Shown here piece after piece: positions 1 through 7,725 of a stretch of DNA of 64,000 nucleotides. Under the pieces are notes generated by a model. It was not told where the DNA came from. It searched no databases and was given only the letters and a program-made list of their open reading frames with translations. Position 1 is the first letter of the stretch. Every line of letters begins with the position of its first letter. This stretch comes from Eubacterium sp. Its GTDB lineage: Bacteria; Bacillota; Clostridia; Acetivibrionales; DSM-1351. Position numbers and translations under genes: made by a program. Location of the stretch: the NCBI GenBank assembly GCA_029266335.1, contig JAQSXC010000009.1, positions 38,144 to 102,143 of the forward strand, written 5' to 3'.

Positions 1-135
1 TTATCATATTAAATATAAAAAACCAAAAGACATGAGCAAATAATAGAAACTGTTTTCTTGAAAGGCGCATTTGAGAACAGCTCCTTGAAAAATGAAAGGC
101 TATTATTTATTCATTCTTAAAAAGGAGAGGTTTAA

Positions 136-1578
136 ATGAAAAGCATATTTAAGAAAAGTATGTCACTCCTGCTTGCACTGGGAATTACGGCATCTCTGGC
201 GGCAGGATGCGGATCACAGCCGGCGGCCACAACAACTGCAGCCGGGTCAACAGCAGTGGGCAGCACGGCTGCAACAGATACTCAGGCGGCTGCAAGCAGT
301 TCTGACGGCAAAAAAGAATTTGCCAACAAGGAACTTAATATTGCAGTATTCCAGGGGGCTTACGGAAGAGATTTCTGGGACGCGGCAGCTGCAAAATTCA
401 TGGAACAGTATCCGGGAACCAAGATAAATATTACTGCCAATGCAAAACTTGGTGAAATGATTAAACCGAGTATAGTAGCCGGAAACCCTCCGGATTTCAT
501 TTATCTGAATGATGGCGACCCATCCGGTGTAACCAAAGGTTTGATAAAAGACAAGGCGATTTTGGACATAACAGATGTATTTGACAGCATTGCTCTTGAC
601 AAGGATTCAAAAATAAGAGATCTAATTCTTCCGGGCTTTCTTGAGACCTCTTACTGTACACCATACGGAGACGGCAAGATATACCTTGCACCTTACAACT
701 ACGGTGTAATGGGATTATGGTATAACAAAGACTATTTTGACAAAAAAGGTTATTCCGCTCCGAAAACCTGGGACGAATTCTTTGCTTTGAATGATAAGGC
801 AAAGACCGATGGAAGGTCATTATTTACATACCAGGGAATCTATCCGGGATATCTTGAGGAAGTACTCATACCGGCCTTCTATGCAGCCGGAGGTCAGCAG
901 GCAGTTGATGACTTTACAAGCTACAAGGAAGGTTTCTGGAAGTCAGAAGCAGCTACAAAGACCATGGATATATTCTCAAAGATTGCAAATACCGACAATG
1001 CTCTCATGAAGGGAACTGTAGCACTCAACCATACTCAGGCTCAAACGGCATTTATGCAGGGGAAATCTATGTTCTGTGTAAATGGAAACTGGTTTGAAGG
1101 TGAAATGAAGGACGCTCCAAGAGAAGACGGTTTCCAGTTTGGTTTTGCAGGAGTACCGGACTTTAATGCTGGAGATCCCACAATCGCACTTGTTAGTGTA
1201 GAGCAAATGTATATTCCGGCAAAATCCAAAAATCCAGAACTTGCAAAAGAATTTATGAAGTTCATATATACTGATACTTCAGTGAAGTTGAACGGTGAAA
1301 AAGCCAAAGCAGTAATGGCTGTCAAGGGTGCAACCGACATGGTAAAAGACTATATTACTCCATCCTCGTATAACTGTTTCAAAGCGGTTGAGCAGGGAAT
1401 GAAGCCTGTTGTGGCAGCTTTGAAGCCTGTTGCAAACGGAAGCAAGATCAATATTTCCGATGAAATCTATAAACCTTTCTCAAGCATAATGAACAAGCAG
1501 ATGACAGTTCAGGAATATGCCGACAAGCTGGAAAAAGTCTATGCAAAAGTCAGGGATGAACTGGCAAAAGCTCAGTAA
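136..1578 (+). CDS. ABC sugar transporter, solute-binding lipoprotein
   Basis: Extracellular solute-binding protein of a carbohydrate ABC importer (SBP family 1, MalE-like), 480 aa, a usual length for the family. The N-terminus is a lipoprotein signal peptide: two Lys after Met1, a hydrophobic stretch, and the lipobox LAAGC with the lipidated Cys near residue 25. An Ala/Thr/Ser-rich linker (about 30-58) follows, then the ligand-binding fold with motifs such as PDFIYLNDG and GVMGLWYNKDYFDKKGY. AAAGGAGAGG upstream supports the ATG. It heads a cluster with two permeases, a GH112 phosphorylase and a GH29 fucosidase, so a galactosyl-HexNAc or fucosylated oligosaccharide is the likely ligand (inference). 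No ATPase subunit is encoded here. Confidence 0.92.
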   Translation: MKSIFKKSMSLLLALGITASLAAGCGSQPAATTTAAGSTAVGSTAATDTQAAASSSDGKKEFANKELNIAVFQGAYGRDFWDAAAAKFMEQYPGTKINITANAKLGEMIKPSIVAGNPPDFIYLNDGDPSGVTKGLIKDKAILDITDVFDSIALDKDSKIRDLILPGFLETSYCTPYGDGKIYLAPYNYGVMGLWYNKDYFDKKGYSAPKTWDEFFALNDKAKTDGRSLFTYQGIYPGYLEEVLIPAFYAAGGQQAVDDFTSYKEGFWKSEAATKTMDIFSKIANTDNALMKGTVALNHTQAQTAFMQGKSMFCVNGNWFEGEMKDAPREDGFQFGFAGVPDFNAGDPTIALVSVEQMYIPAKSKNPELAKEFMKFIYTDTSVKLNGEKAKAVMAVKGATDMVKDYITPSSYNCFKAVEQGMKPVVAALKPVANGSKINISDEIYKPFSSIMNKQMTVQEYADKLEKVYAKVRDELAKAQ

Positions 1579-1599
1579 GAAAATAGATGCTCCAATAAG

Positions 1600-1700
1600 T
1601 TATAACCGGAGAGGAAATGTCTTCTCCGGTTATAATGAGGCATTAGTTTTTCAAGATGGCTTTTGGGACACCTTAGCCTCGTTGAAATGCGCTAAGGTTA
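1600..1700 (+). promoter_or_regulatory. two intercistronic hairpins between binding protein and permeases
   Basis: The 192-base gap holds two stem-loops. The first (about 1,600-1,635) pairs TATAACCGGAGA with TCTCCGGTTATA around a short loop. The second (about 1,669-1,700) pairs ACCTTAGC with GCTAAGGT. Neither has a classic uridine tract directly after it, though AT-rich sequence follows the second. Such hairpins after a binding-protein gene commonly stabilise its mRNA or cause partial termination, so that binding protein outnumbers permease. That role is inferred. Confidence 0.55.
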
Positions 1701-1770
1701 GAAATTTTTATATAGCCGGAAAATTTTCTTGAATCTTTGCGTTATATATTAAAATAGGGTGTGAACATTA

Positions 1771-2658
1771 ATGAATAAGAATATTAAAAGAAATCTATTT
1801 CTTGCAGCATGTATCCTTCCTTCCCTGATTCTTTTTGCAATATTCATCATATATCCAACCGTAAGAGTTTTTATCAGCTCTCTATATGAGGACAGTGGGC
1901 TGGGAAACGCCTCGAGATTTATCGGGTTCGATAACTTTAAAGCAATGTTTCAGGATGAAGTTTTCTACATAGCACTGAAAAATACCGGTTTCCTGATGAT
2001 AGTATCCGGAATTCCCACTATACTTTTTGCTTTGTTTTTTGCAGGTATGCTGACCTCGGGAAAAATAAGAGAGAGTAATTTCTACAGAATTGTTTTTTTC
2101 TTCCCCAGCATACTATCCTTTGTTGTAATTGCCATTCTATGGTCGTTTATATACCATCCTACCATGGGTGTTATAAATCCTGTTCTGCAGCTTCTGGGAA
2201 AGGGAGATCTTGACCTGGCCGTTTTGGGAAACAAAAACACTGTCATGTGGGGCATAGCAGTTACAATGATATGGCAGGCGGCAGGGTATTATATGGTAAT
2301 GTACATAGCCGGAATTGACGGTATATCAAAAGAACTGTATGAAGCAGCTGAAATTGACGGTGCAACAGGCATACAAAGTTTCTGGTCAATTACCATACCT
2401 CTCTTATGGGATATCATAAAGACCACAATAATATTTGCCATAAACGGAGTTATTACCAACAGCTTTACCATTGTCAGAGTAATGACGGACGGGGGACCTG
2501 ACAGAGATTCCGAAGTACTTCTGACCTTTATGTATAAACATGCAATGAACGCCAGCTTCGGATATGCTATGGCTATAGCAGTATTCGTATTCACAGTCTC
2601 TATCATTTTATCTGTAATAAGCAACAGGGTAACGGGTAGAGAAGCCACAGAATATTAA
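1771..2658 (+). CDS. ABC sugar transporter permease, MalF/UgpA type
   Basis: Inner-membrane permease of a CUT1-type sugar ABC importer, 295 aa with six predicted membrane segments (the first about residues 12-31). The cytoplasmic EAA loop that docks the ATPase is visible around residues 190-210 (ELYEAAEIDGATGIQSFWSI). It follows the binding-protein gene after 192 bases and precedes the second permease. The heterodimer of the two permeases would form the channel. The ATPase is not in the window; clostridial sugar importers often share an MsmX-type ATPase encoded elsewhere. The ribosome binding site is weak (AGGGTGTGAAC). Confidence 0.9.
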   Translation: MNKNIKRNLFLAACILPSLILFAIFIIYPTVRVFISSLYEDSGLGNASRFIGFDNFKAMFQDEVFYIALKNTGFLMIVSGIPTILFALFFAGMLTSGKIRESNFYRIVFFFPSILSFVVIAILWSFIYHPTMGVINPVLQLLGKGDLDLAVLGNKNTVMWGIAVTMIWQAAGYYMVMYIAGIDGISKELYEAAEIDGATGIQSFWSITIPLLWDIIKTTIIFAINGVITNSFTIVRVMTDGGPDRDSEVLLTFMYKHAMNASFGYAMAIAVFVFTVSIILSVISNRVTGREATEY

Positions 2659-2712
2659 TCGAGGTGAAAGGTTGATAAATTTTCAATAATAAATAAAGGA
2701 GGTACCGAGCCC

Positions 2713-2769
2713 ATGCTATTTCTATCATTGCATTTCGTGCAAAATGCTGGGCATGGGGGATATTTATGA
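2713..2769 (+). CDS. possible 18-codon leader peptide coupled to permease 2
   Basis: A short reading frame starts at ATG 2,713, about 10 bases after a strong AAAGGAGG site at 2,695-2,702. It encodes MLFLSLHFVQNAGHGGYL and stops in a TGA that overlaps the start codon of the next permease (ATGA). The same bases form a two-tier hairpin: CCCATGC (2,710-2,716) with GCATGGG (2,751-2,757), and TTGCA with TGCAA inside. The hairpin would mask the weaker GGGG ribosome site of the permease, so leader translation could open it. Seen: frame, ribosome site, overlap, hairpin. Translation itself is inferred. Confidence 0.4.
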   Translation: MLFLSLHFVQNAGHGGYL

Positions 2770-3614
2770 AAAATAGCAGGAGTTTATATAATAAAATCAT
2801 TGGAGCTGTATTCAGAATTGTTTTGCTGGTGAACACAATAATGGTAATTTATCCTTTGTTATGGACTGTTCTGACGTCCTTTAAGACCAATACGGAAATT
2901 ATGGATAATCCGTGGCTGCTGCCAAAGGGTATCAACCTGGAAAATTATATTACGGCATTTACAAAAGCAAACATAGGCGGATATTCCGTCAACTCCATTT
3001 TGGTTACTGTAGGTTCTATTTTTCTGCTGGTTGTAATGGCGGTGTCTTCCTCCTATGCACTGGCACGATATGAGTTTCCTTTCAGAAAGTTTATTAAGAA
3101 CATATATATGGGCGGTATCTTCATACAAATTACATTCATAATAATTCCGCTCTTTCTATTAATGACGAAGCTCCACATGAATGATAACCGTTTCTGGCTT
3201 TCACTGGTATATGCAGTATCGCAGCTCCCGTTTTCTGTTTATCTGCTTATAAGCTTCATGAAGGGAATCCCAAAAGATTATGAAAATTCAGCCATGATAG
3301 ACGGATGTGGTTATGCCGGGGCATTTATCAGAATTATTGTCCCCCTTGTGAAACCAGGAATTATCACAGTGGTTATATTCAGTTTCTTTGCATTCTGGAA
3401 TGAGTTTCCGCTGGCAATGACACTTATTTCTTCAGACAGTAAAAAAACACTGCCTATTGGCCTGGCAAATCTGATGGAGGTACAGCGTTATGCCACAGAT
3501 TGGGGAGCATTGTTTGCAGGGCTGGTAATAGTGCTGGTGCCTACAATCATAGTGTATATGCTGACGCAGGATAAGCTGACAAAAGGTATGCAATTGGGCG
3601 GTTTAAAAGGCTGA
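2766..3614 (+). CDS. ABC sugar transporter permease, MalG/UgpE type
   Basis: Second permease of the sugar importer, 282 aa, six membrane segments (first about residues 15-37). The EAA loop is at about 180-200 (YENSAMIDGCGYAGAFIRII), followed by the usual PLVKPG turn. The C-terminus ends MQLGGLKG, a typical end for MalG-like subunits. The start codon overlaps the stop of an upstream leader frame and sits just after a hairpin, suggesting translational coupling. It pairs with the upstream MalF-like subunit and feeds the cytoplasmic GH112 and GH29 enzymes encoded next. Confidence 0.9.
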   Translation: MKNSRSLYNKIIGAVFRIVLLVNTIMVIYPLLWTVLTSFKTNTEIMDNPWLLPKGINLENYITAFTKANIGGYSVNSILVTVGSIFLLVVMAVSSSYALARYEFPFRKFIKNIYMGGIFIQITFIIIPLFLLMTKLHMNDNRFWLSLVYAVSQLPFSVYLLISFMKGIPKDYENSAMIDGCGYAGAFIRIIVPLVKPGIITVVIFSFFAFWNEFPLAMTLISSDSKKTLPIGLANLMEVQRYATDWGALFAGLVIVLVPTIIVYMLTQDKLTKGMQLGGLKG

Positions 3615-3707
3615 TATGAAAACTTAAATAATGGTATTTATTACTTGGAAAATTATTAAATAACATATAAACAGATGGATGAGGAGTAAATAATCATTAA
3701 TTTTGAG

Positions 3708-3755
3708 GCCGCAATGCGGCTCAAAGCCATAACCTGGCTCATGGAGGTAAAAATG
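3708..3755 (+). promoter_or_regulatory. double hairpin abutting the GH112 ribosome binding site
   Basis: Two hairpins lie end to end: GCCGC-AAT-GCGGC (3,708-3,720) and AGCCA-TAACC-TGGCT (3,725-3,739). The second runs directly into CATGGAGGT, the ribosome binding site, five bases before ATG 3,753. The frame is open from ATG 3,714 through the hairpins into the gene, but family alignment and the GGAGG site favour 3,753 as the start. The same hairpin-CAT-GGAGG arrangement recurs at 12,266, 20,022 (complement) and 34,358. Confidence 0.55.
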
Positions 3756-5912
3756 ACTAAAAATCCCGGAAGGGTTACACTTCCCGCAGAAAAGGGAATG
3801 GAAGAGGAAATTCTCAGAATAGCTGAAAAATGGGGCGTAGATGCGGTGCGCGACAGTGACGGTACAAAACTTTCAGACGAAATCCTAAACATGGGTTTTG
3901 ATATATACTCGACCTTATGTCTTATAAGAGAAGACAATGCTTGGACCAAAGCAAACAGGGACTGCCTGCAGCAGACATATTTGCTGTCGGAACCGGTTAT
4001 TGCTGCCGGGAACACAATTAAAGTGGATTTAATGAAAGGGTACTTTTCGGAACAATTTCAGATAGACAGTGTACATGATCCAAAGATCTGGTGGGAGGTT
4101 ATCGACCGTACAACGGGAGATATTGTTCCTGCAGCTCAATGGGCTTTTGAAAAGGATGCGGGCATTGTTACTATAAATAACGCATTGCCATGGCACAAAT
4201 ATACCGTAAGTTTTCTGGCCTGCCAGATATGGGAGCCTGTTTCCATGTACAACCATATAACCAATCAATGGAAGGAAGAACACAGGCTGCCCGTTGATCC
4301 AAGGCATCCAAAGGCCAGGAAACATTTGCTGGAGGTGCTGGAAAAATGGCTTGAAGAGCACCCGGGAACCGATATTGTGAGGTTTACGACCTTTTTCTAT
4401 AATTTTGATCTCATTTATAATGAGAACGGAAGAGAACGTCAGGTTGACTGGTTTGGCTATTTAAGCTGTGTGAGCCCTTCGGCCCTGCAGAATTTTAAAA
4501 AAGAATATGGTTACCGGCTCAGACCGGAGGATTTTATAGACAATGGTTATTACAATACGCCGTTTAAGGTTCCATCAGGCAATTATCTGGACTGGATGGA
4601 TTTTAACCAGAAATTTATTGCCGGCTTTGCAAAGGAATGCGTTGATATGGTTCACAAAGCAGGTAAAAAGGCAATTATGTTTTTGGGTGACCATTGGGCA
4701 GGAACTGAGCCCTATGGGAAATATTTCGGTGAAATAGGTCTGGATGCCGTAGTTGGAGCGGCCGGTGATGGCGTAACCACAAGAATGATTTCAGATATAC
4801 CTGTAAAAGCAACAGAAGCAAGATTTTACCCATATTTCTTTCCTGATATTTTTTATAAGGGAGGCAATCCGGTAAAGGAATCAATGGAAGTCTGGAGGAA
4901 ATCCAGAAGGGCGTTGCTGAGAAAACCAACCGATAGAATGGGCTATGGGGGGTATCTGAGTCTGGCGGCTGCATTCCCTGATTTTGTAGAACATATAGGT
5001 CAGGTATGTGACGAGTTCAGAAGGATTCATCAAATGGCAAGGGGAACAAAACCATTGAGTGCTCCTTTCAAGGTTGCGGTTCTTAATGCATGGGGACATA
5101 TCAGGACCTGGATGACTCATCAGGTAGCCCATTCACTGTGGAATCAAAGGTGTTATTCCTACCTTGGAATCATGGAGGCACTGGCAGGCCTGCCTTTTGA
5201 TCTGGAATTCATCAGCTTCGAGGATATAAGACAAAACGGAATTTCTGAAGATACAGGAGTAATAATCAATGCCGGTGATGCCGGAACATCGTGGAGCGGT
5301 GCAGAATACTGGAAGGATGAAGAAATTGTAACAGCCATCAGAAGCTGGGTATATAACGGAGGAGGCTTTATAGGTGTCGGCGAACCTTCTGCTTATGAAT
5401 ATAACGGTTCCTTTTTTCAATTAAGCGATGTTTTGGGTGTTCAGAAGGAAACAGGGTATTCGGTAAGTCATAATAAACCTAGTATATCTGTTGCAGAAAA
5501 GCATTTTATAACTGCCGATATAAAAAATCCCATAGATTTTGGTGAAGGGATGAACTGTATATATAAGTGTTCCGATTCGGTGGAGGTTCTTGCGCTTAAC
5601 AACCTGAGCTGCTCTCTGACAGTAAATGGTTACGGGAATGGCCGTTCTGTATATATTGCGGGTCTACCCTTTAATATGGAGAACACCAGACTTTTATCAA
5701 GGGCTATCTACTGGACGGCGCATAAGGAAGCTGAAATGCAGAATTGGTACAGTGACAATCCTGAAGTGGAATGTGCAGTTTATCCTGAGACCGGCTGTTT
5801 TGTTGCAGTGAATAACAGCGGCCAAAATCAATTGTCAAGTATATTAAAGCCGTCAGGTGACAGAATAGCAGTCCAACTGGAGCCGATGGGCTACAAATGG
5901 TTTGAAATTTAG
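3753..5912 (+). CDS. GH112 beta-1,3-galactosyl-N-acetylhexosamine phosphorylase
   Basis: Cytoplasmic glycoside phosphorylase of family GH112. Known members cleave Gal-beta-1,3-GlcNAc (lacto-N-biose) or Gal-beta-1,3-GalNAc with phosphate to galactose-1-phosphate and the free HexNAc; some clostridial members prefer Gal-beta-1,4-rhamnose. From ATG 3,753 it is 719 aa, full length, with no signal peptide. Recognisable stretches are GRVTLPAE at the N-terminus, EPVSMYNHITN (about 161-171), DIVRFTTFFY (about 207-216) and MFLGDHWAGTEPY (about 309-321). The Asp of FLGDHW falls at residue 313, matching the proton donor of the bifidobacterial enzyme as I recall it. Later DRMGYGGYLSLAA and GGGFIGVGEPSA are also typical. 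No NahK, GalT or GalE gene for the complete pathway lies in the window. Confidence 0.88.
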   Translation: MTKNPGRVTLPAEKGMEEEILRIAEKWGVDAVRDSDGTKLSDEILNMGFDIYSTLCLIREDNAWTKANRDCLQQTYLLSEPVIAAGNTIKVDLMKGYFSEQFQIDSVHDPKIWWEVIDRTTGDIVPAAQWAFEKDAGIVTINNALPWHKYTVSFLACQIWEPVSMYNHITNQWKEEHRLPVDPRHPKARKHLLEVLEKWLEEHPGTDIVRFTTFFYNFDLIYNENGRERQVDWFGYLSCVSPSALQNFKKEYGYRLRPEDFIDNGYYNTPFKVPSGNYLDWMDFNQKFIAGFAKECVDMVHKAGKKAIMFLGDHWAGTEPYGKYFGEIGLDAVVGAAGDGVTTRMISDIPVKATEARFYPYFFPDIFYKGGNPVKESMEVWRKSRRALLRKPTDRMGYGGYLSLAAAFPDFVEHIGQVCDEFRRIHQMARGTKPLSAPFKVAVLNAWGHIRTWMTHQVAHSLWNQRCYSYLGIMEALAGLPFDLEFISFEDIRQNGISEDTGVIINAGDAGTSWSGAEYWKDEEIVTAIRSWVYNGGGFIGVGEPSAYEYNGSFFQLSDVLGVQKETGYSVSHNKPSISVAEKHFITADIKNPIDFGEGMNCIYKCSDSVEVLALNNLSCSLTVNGYGNGRSVYIAGLPFNMENTRLLSRAIYWTAHKEAEMQNWYSDNPEVECAVYPETGCFVAVNNSGQNQLSSILKPSGDRIAVQLEPMGYKWFEI

Positions 5913-5969
5913 TATTAAAGTTATGTATCAATATTAAAGTTATGTATTAGTATTAAAGTCAGGTATATA
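5913..5969 (+). repeat. three tandem 19-bp repeats after GH112
   Basis: Immediately after the GH112 stop codon there are three direct units of 19 bases, each opening TATTAAAGT: 5,913-5,931, 5,932-5,950 and 5,951-5,969. The first two differ only at their last bases; the third is more divergent (TCAGG in place of TATGT). No function is evident. It looks like slippage expansion in a spacer. Confidence 0.8.
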
Positions 5970-5971
5970 AC

Positions 5972-6028
5972 ATGAGCCCTGTTGTGGGAGCTCATGTCAT
6001 GGCTTTTACAGGAGGTTTTAATGGATGA
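5972..6028 (+). CDS. possible 18-codon leader peptide ahead of the fucosidase
   Basis: ATG 5,972 opens an 18-codon frame (MSPVVGAHVMAFTGGFNG) whose TGA overlaps the fucosidase start region (ATG 6,021). The first bases form a hairpin, CATGAGC (5,971-5,977) with GCTCATG (5,990-5,996), ending just upstream of the fucosidase AGGAGG. The leader has only a weak ribosome site (AGG). The permease-2 leader in the same cluster has the same length and also overlaps its gene's start. Translation is not proven. Confidence 0.25.
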   Translation: MSPVVGAHVMAFTGGFNG

Positions 6029-7466
6029 TTTTATTATAAAGGCTGCGGGAGTTCTGCCGTCGGAACGGCAATATGTGTGGCAGCAGATGGAGTTTTATGC
6101 TTTCATCCATTTTACGGTCAATACTTTTACAGACCGTGAGTGGGGCTATGGTGATGAAGCTCCGGCCATATTTAATCCTCCGGCACTCAATGCGGACCAG
6201 TGGGCCGAGACATGCAGAGCTGCTGGAATGAAGGGGCTGATTCTCACCTGCAAGCATCATGACGGCTTTTGTCTCTGGCCCAGCAGATTTACCGGGCATT
6301 CGGTAAAAAACAGTCCCTGGAAAGACGGGAAAGGTGATGTGGTAAGGGAAGTCTCGGATGCATGCCGGAGAGCCGGACTGAAATTCGGAATTTATATTTC
6401 TCCCTGGGACAGGCATGAAAAAACCTATGGAGATTCCGAGGCATACAACCGGTATTTTATTAATCAGCTTACTGAGCTTTTAACCGGCTATGGAGATATC
6501 TTCTGCGTATGGTTTGATGGTGCCTGCGGTGAGGGACCAAACGGAAAAAGACAGATATATGACTGGGAGGCCTACTATAAAATTATCAGAGAACTGCAGC
6601 CGCAAGCTGTTATAAGTGTTTGCGGACCTGATGTCCGATGGTGCGGCAATGAAGCAGGCCACTGCCGTAAATCCGAGTGGAGTGTTGTTCCAAGGGAACT
6701 TCAGGATGCAGAAAAAATAGCCGGGAAATCTCAAAAGGCTGATGACGGGGAATTCTCCAAACTTATAAATTCAATGGAGCAGGATCTGGGAAGCAGGGCA
6801 GCAATAAAAAATGCATCTGAGCTTATATGGTATCCCGCCGAAGTAAATACATCCACACGGCCGGGCTGGTTCTACCATTCGGCAGAAGATCACAGTGTAA
6901 AGACTGCGGAACAGCTGCTGAAGGTATATTTGAATTCGGTGGGCGGAAATTCCTGCTTTCTGCTAAATATTCCACCTGACGGCAGAGGCTTGATACATGA
7001 AAATGATGTTGCAGTACTTGAAAAATTAGGTGGTACAATAAAGAAAACTTTTTGTGAAAACCTGGCGGCCAAAGCTGTTGCAACCGCATCAGAAAGCCTG
7101 AACGATGCTCACCTTCCAGATAACATCTTAAGTGAAAATAAAGATTCCTTCTGGCGTCCGGCAGCAGGCACAGAGGCAGCTGAACTGGTGCTCACACTGG
7201 AATCTGAAAAAACCTTCAACATTATTGTATTAAAGGAAAATATAAGTTACTCCGGTCAGCATGTGGAAAGCTTCACTCTGGAGGTTTTGCAGAACGGCTG
7301 CTGGATGCGGGTTTTTGAAGGTACCGTGATCGGTTATAAACGGATATGCTGCTTTAACAAGATAAGTGCAAGTGGTATCCGCTTGAAGATTACAGCTTCA
7401 AGGCTATTTCCTACAATCGAATACCTGGGGGTTTTCCTTTCAGAAGTCGAATTATCAGGTATGTAA
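6021..7466 (+). CDS. alpha-L-fucosidase, GH29 (subfamily B-like)
   Basis: Cytoplasmic GH29 fucosidase, 481 aa, no signal peptide. Start chosen at ATG 6,021 after AGGAGG. The TIM-barrel domain spans about 1-345. HHDGF (79-83) and YISPWDRH (125-132) are family motifs. CVWFDGACGEGPNG carries the likely nucleophile Asp166. The Glu in CGNEAG (residue 211) lies 45 residues further, the same spacing as the nucleophile/acid-base pair I recall for the bifidobacterial GH29-B enzyme. A C-terminal beta-sandwich of F5/8-type C (discoidin) character occupies about 350-480. GH29-B enzymes remove alpha-1,3/1,4 fucose from branched Lewis-type structures. Its position after GH112 suggests it exposes a Gal-HexNAc disaccharide for phosphorolysis (inference). 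Confidence 0.88.
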   Translation: MDDFIIKAAGVLPSERQYVWQQMEFYAFIHFTVNTFTDREWGYGDEAPAIFNPPALNADQWAETCRAAGMKGLILTCKHHDGFCLWPSRFTGHSVKNSPWKDGKGDVVREVSDACRRAGLKFGIYISPWDRHEKTYGDSEAYNRYFINQLTELLTGYGDIFCVWFDGACGEGPNGKRQIYDWEAYYKIIRELQPQAVISVCGPDVRWCGNEAGHCRKSEWSVVPRELQDAEKIAGKSQKADDGEFSKLINSMEQDLGSRAAIKNASELIWYPAEVNTSTRPGWFYHSAEDHSVKTAEQLLKVYLNSVGGNSCFLLNIPPDGRGLIHENDVAVLEKLGGTIKKTFCENLAAKAVATASESLNDAHLPDNILSENKDSFWRPAAGTEAAELVLTLESEKTFNIIVLKENISYSGQHVESFTLEVLQNGCWMRVFEGTVIGYKRICCFNKISASGIRLKITASRLFPTIEYLGVFLSEVELSGM

Positions 7467-7500
7467 CGAGCATCGAAAAATGGAATTGTAAAAAAATACA

Positions 7501-7541
7501 AAAAGCAGGTCAGTGCAGATAATTGCAATGACCTGCTTTTT
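7501..7541 (+). terminator. rho-independent terminator of the glycan cluster
   Basis: Perfect 12-bp stem, AAAAGCAGGTCA with TGACCTGCTTTT, with a 16-base loop and T-rich end. It closes the transporter-GH112-GH29 unit 35 bases after the fucosidase stop. Confidence 0.85.
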
Positions 7542-7607
7542 ATAAATATTAATAAGTTCCGTTCCATTGAGAAGAATATTATTTGATGAATTTGTACTCT
7601 ATGACAA

Positions 7608-7636
7608 TTGATATATGGAAAATTGTATGTTATTCT
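7608..7636 (+). promoter_or_regulatory. putative sigma-A promoter of the MFS gene
   Basis: TTGATA (7,608-7,613) and TATTCT (7,631-7,636) are separated by exactly 17 bases, about 90 bases before the MFS start. The -35 matches five of six consensus bases and the -10 four of six. It is the best pair in this gap. Confidence 0.4.
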
Positions 7637-7725
7637 ATTATGAATTTAATCGATAAAATCAGTGTATATGACATTGAAAATGCTGGCTTTGAAGTCTCAG
7701 GCTTCAGCTGTGGATGGAGGATTAC

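Noticed and set aside
1517-1732. 71-codon frame overlapping the end of the binding-protein gene
   Set aside because: It lies in another frame over the end of a real gene and through two hairpins, without a ribosome site.
5913-5969. Short direct repeats considered as a CRISPR array
   Set aside because: Units are 19 bp, contiguous without spacers, and there are no cas genes in the window; the same holds for the 31-, 33- and 46-bp repeats.
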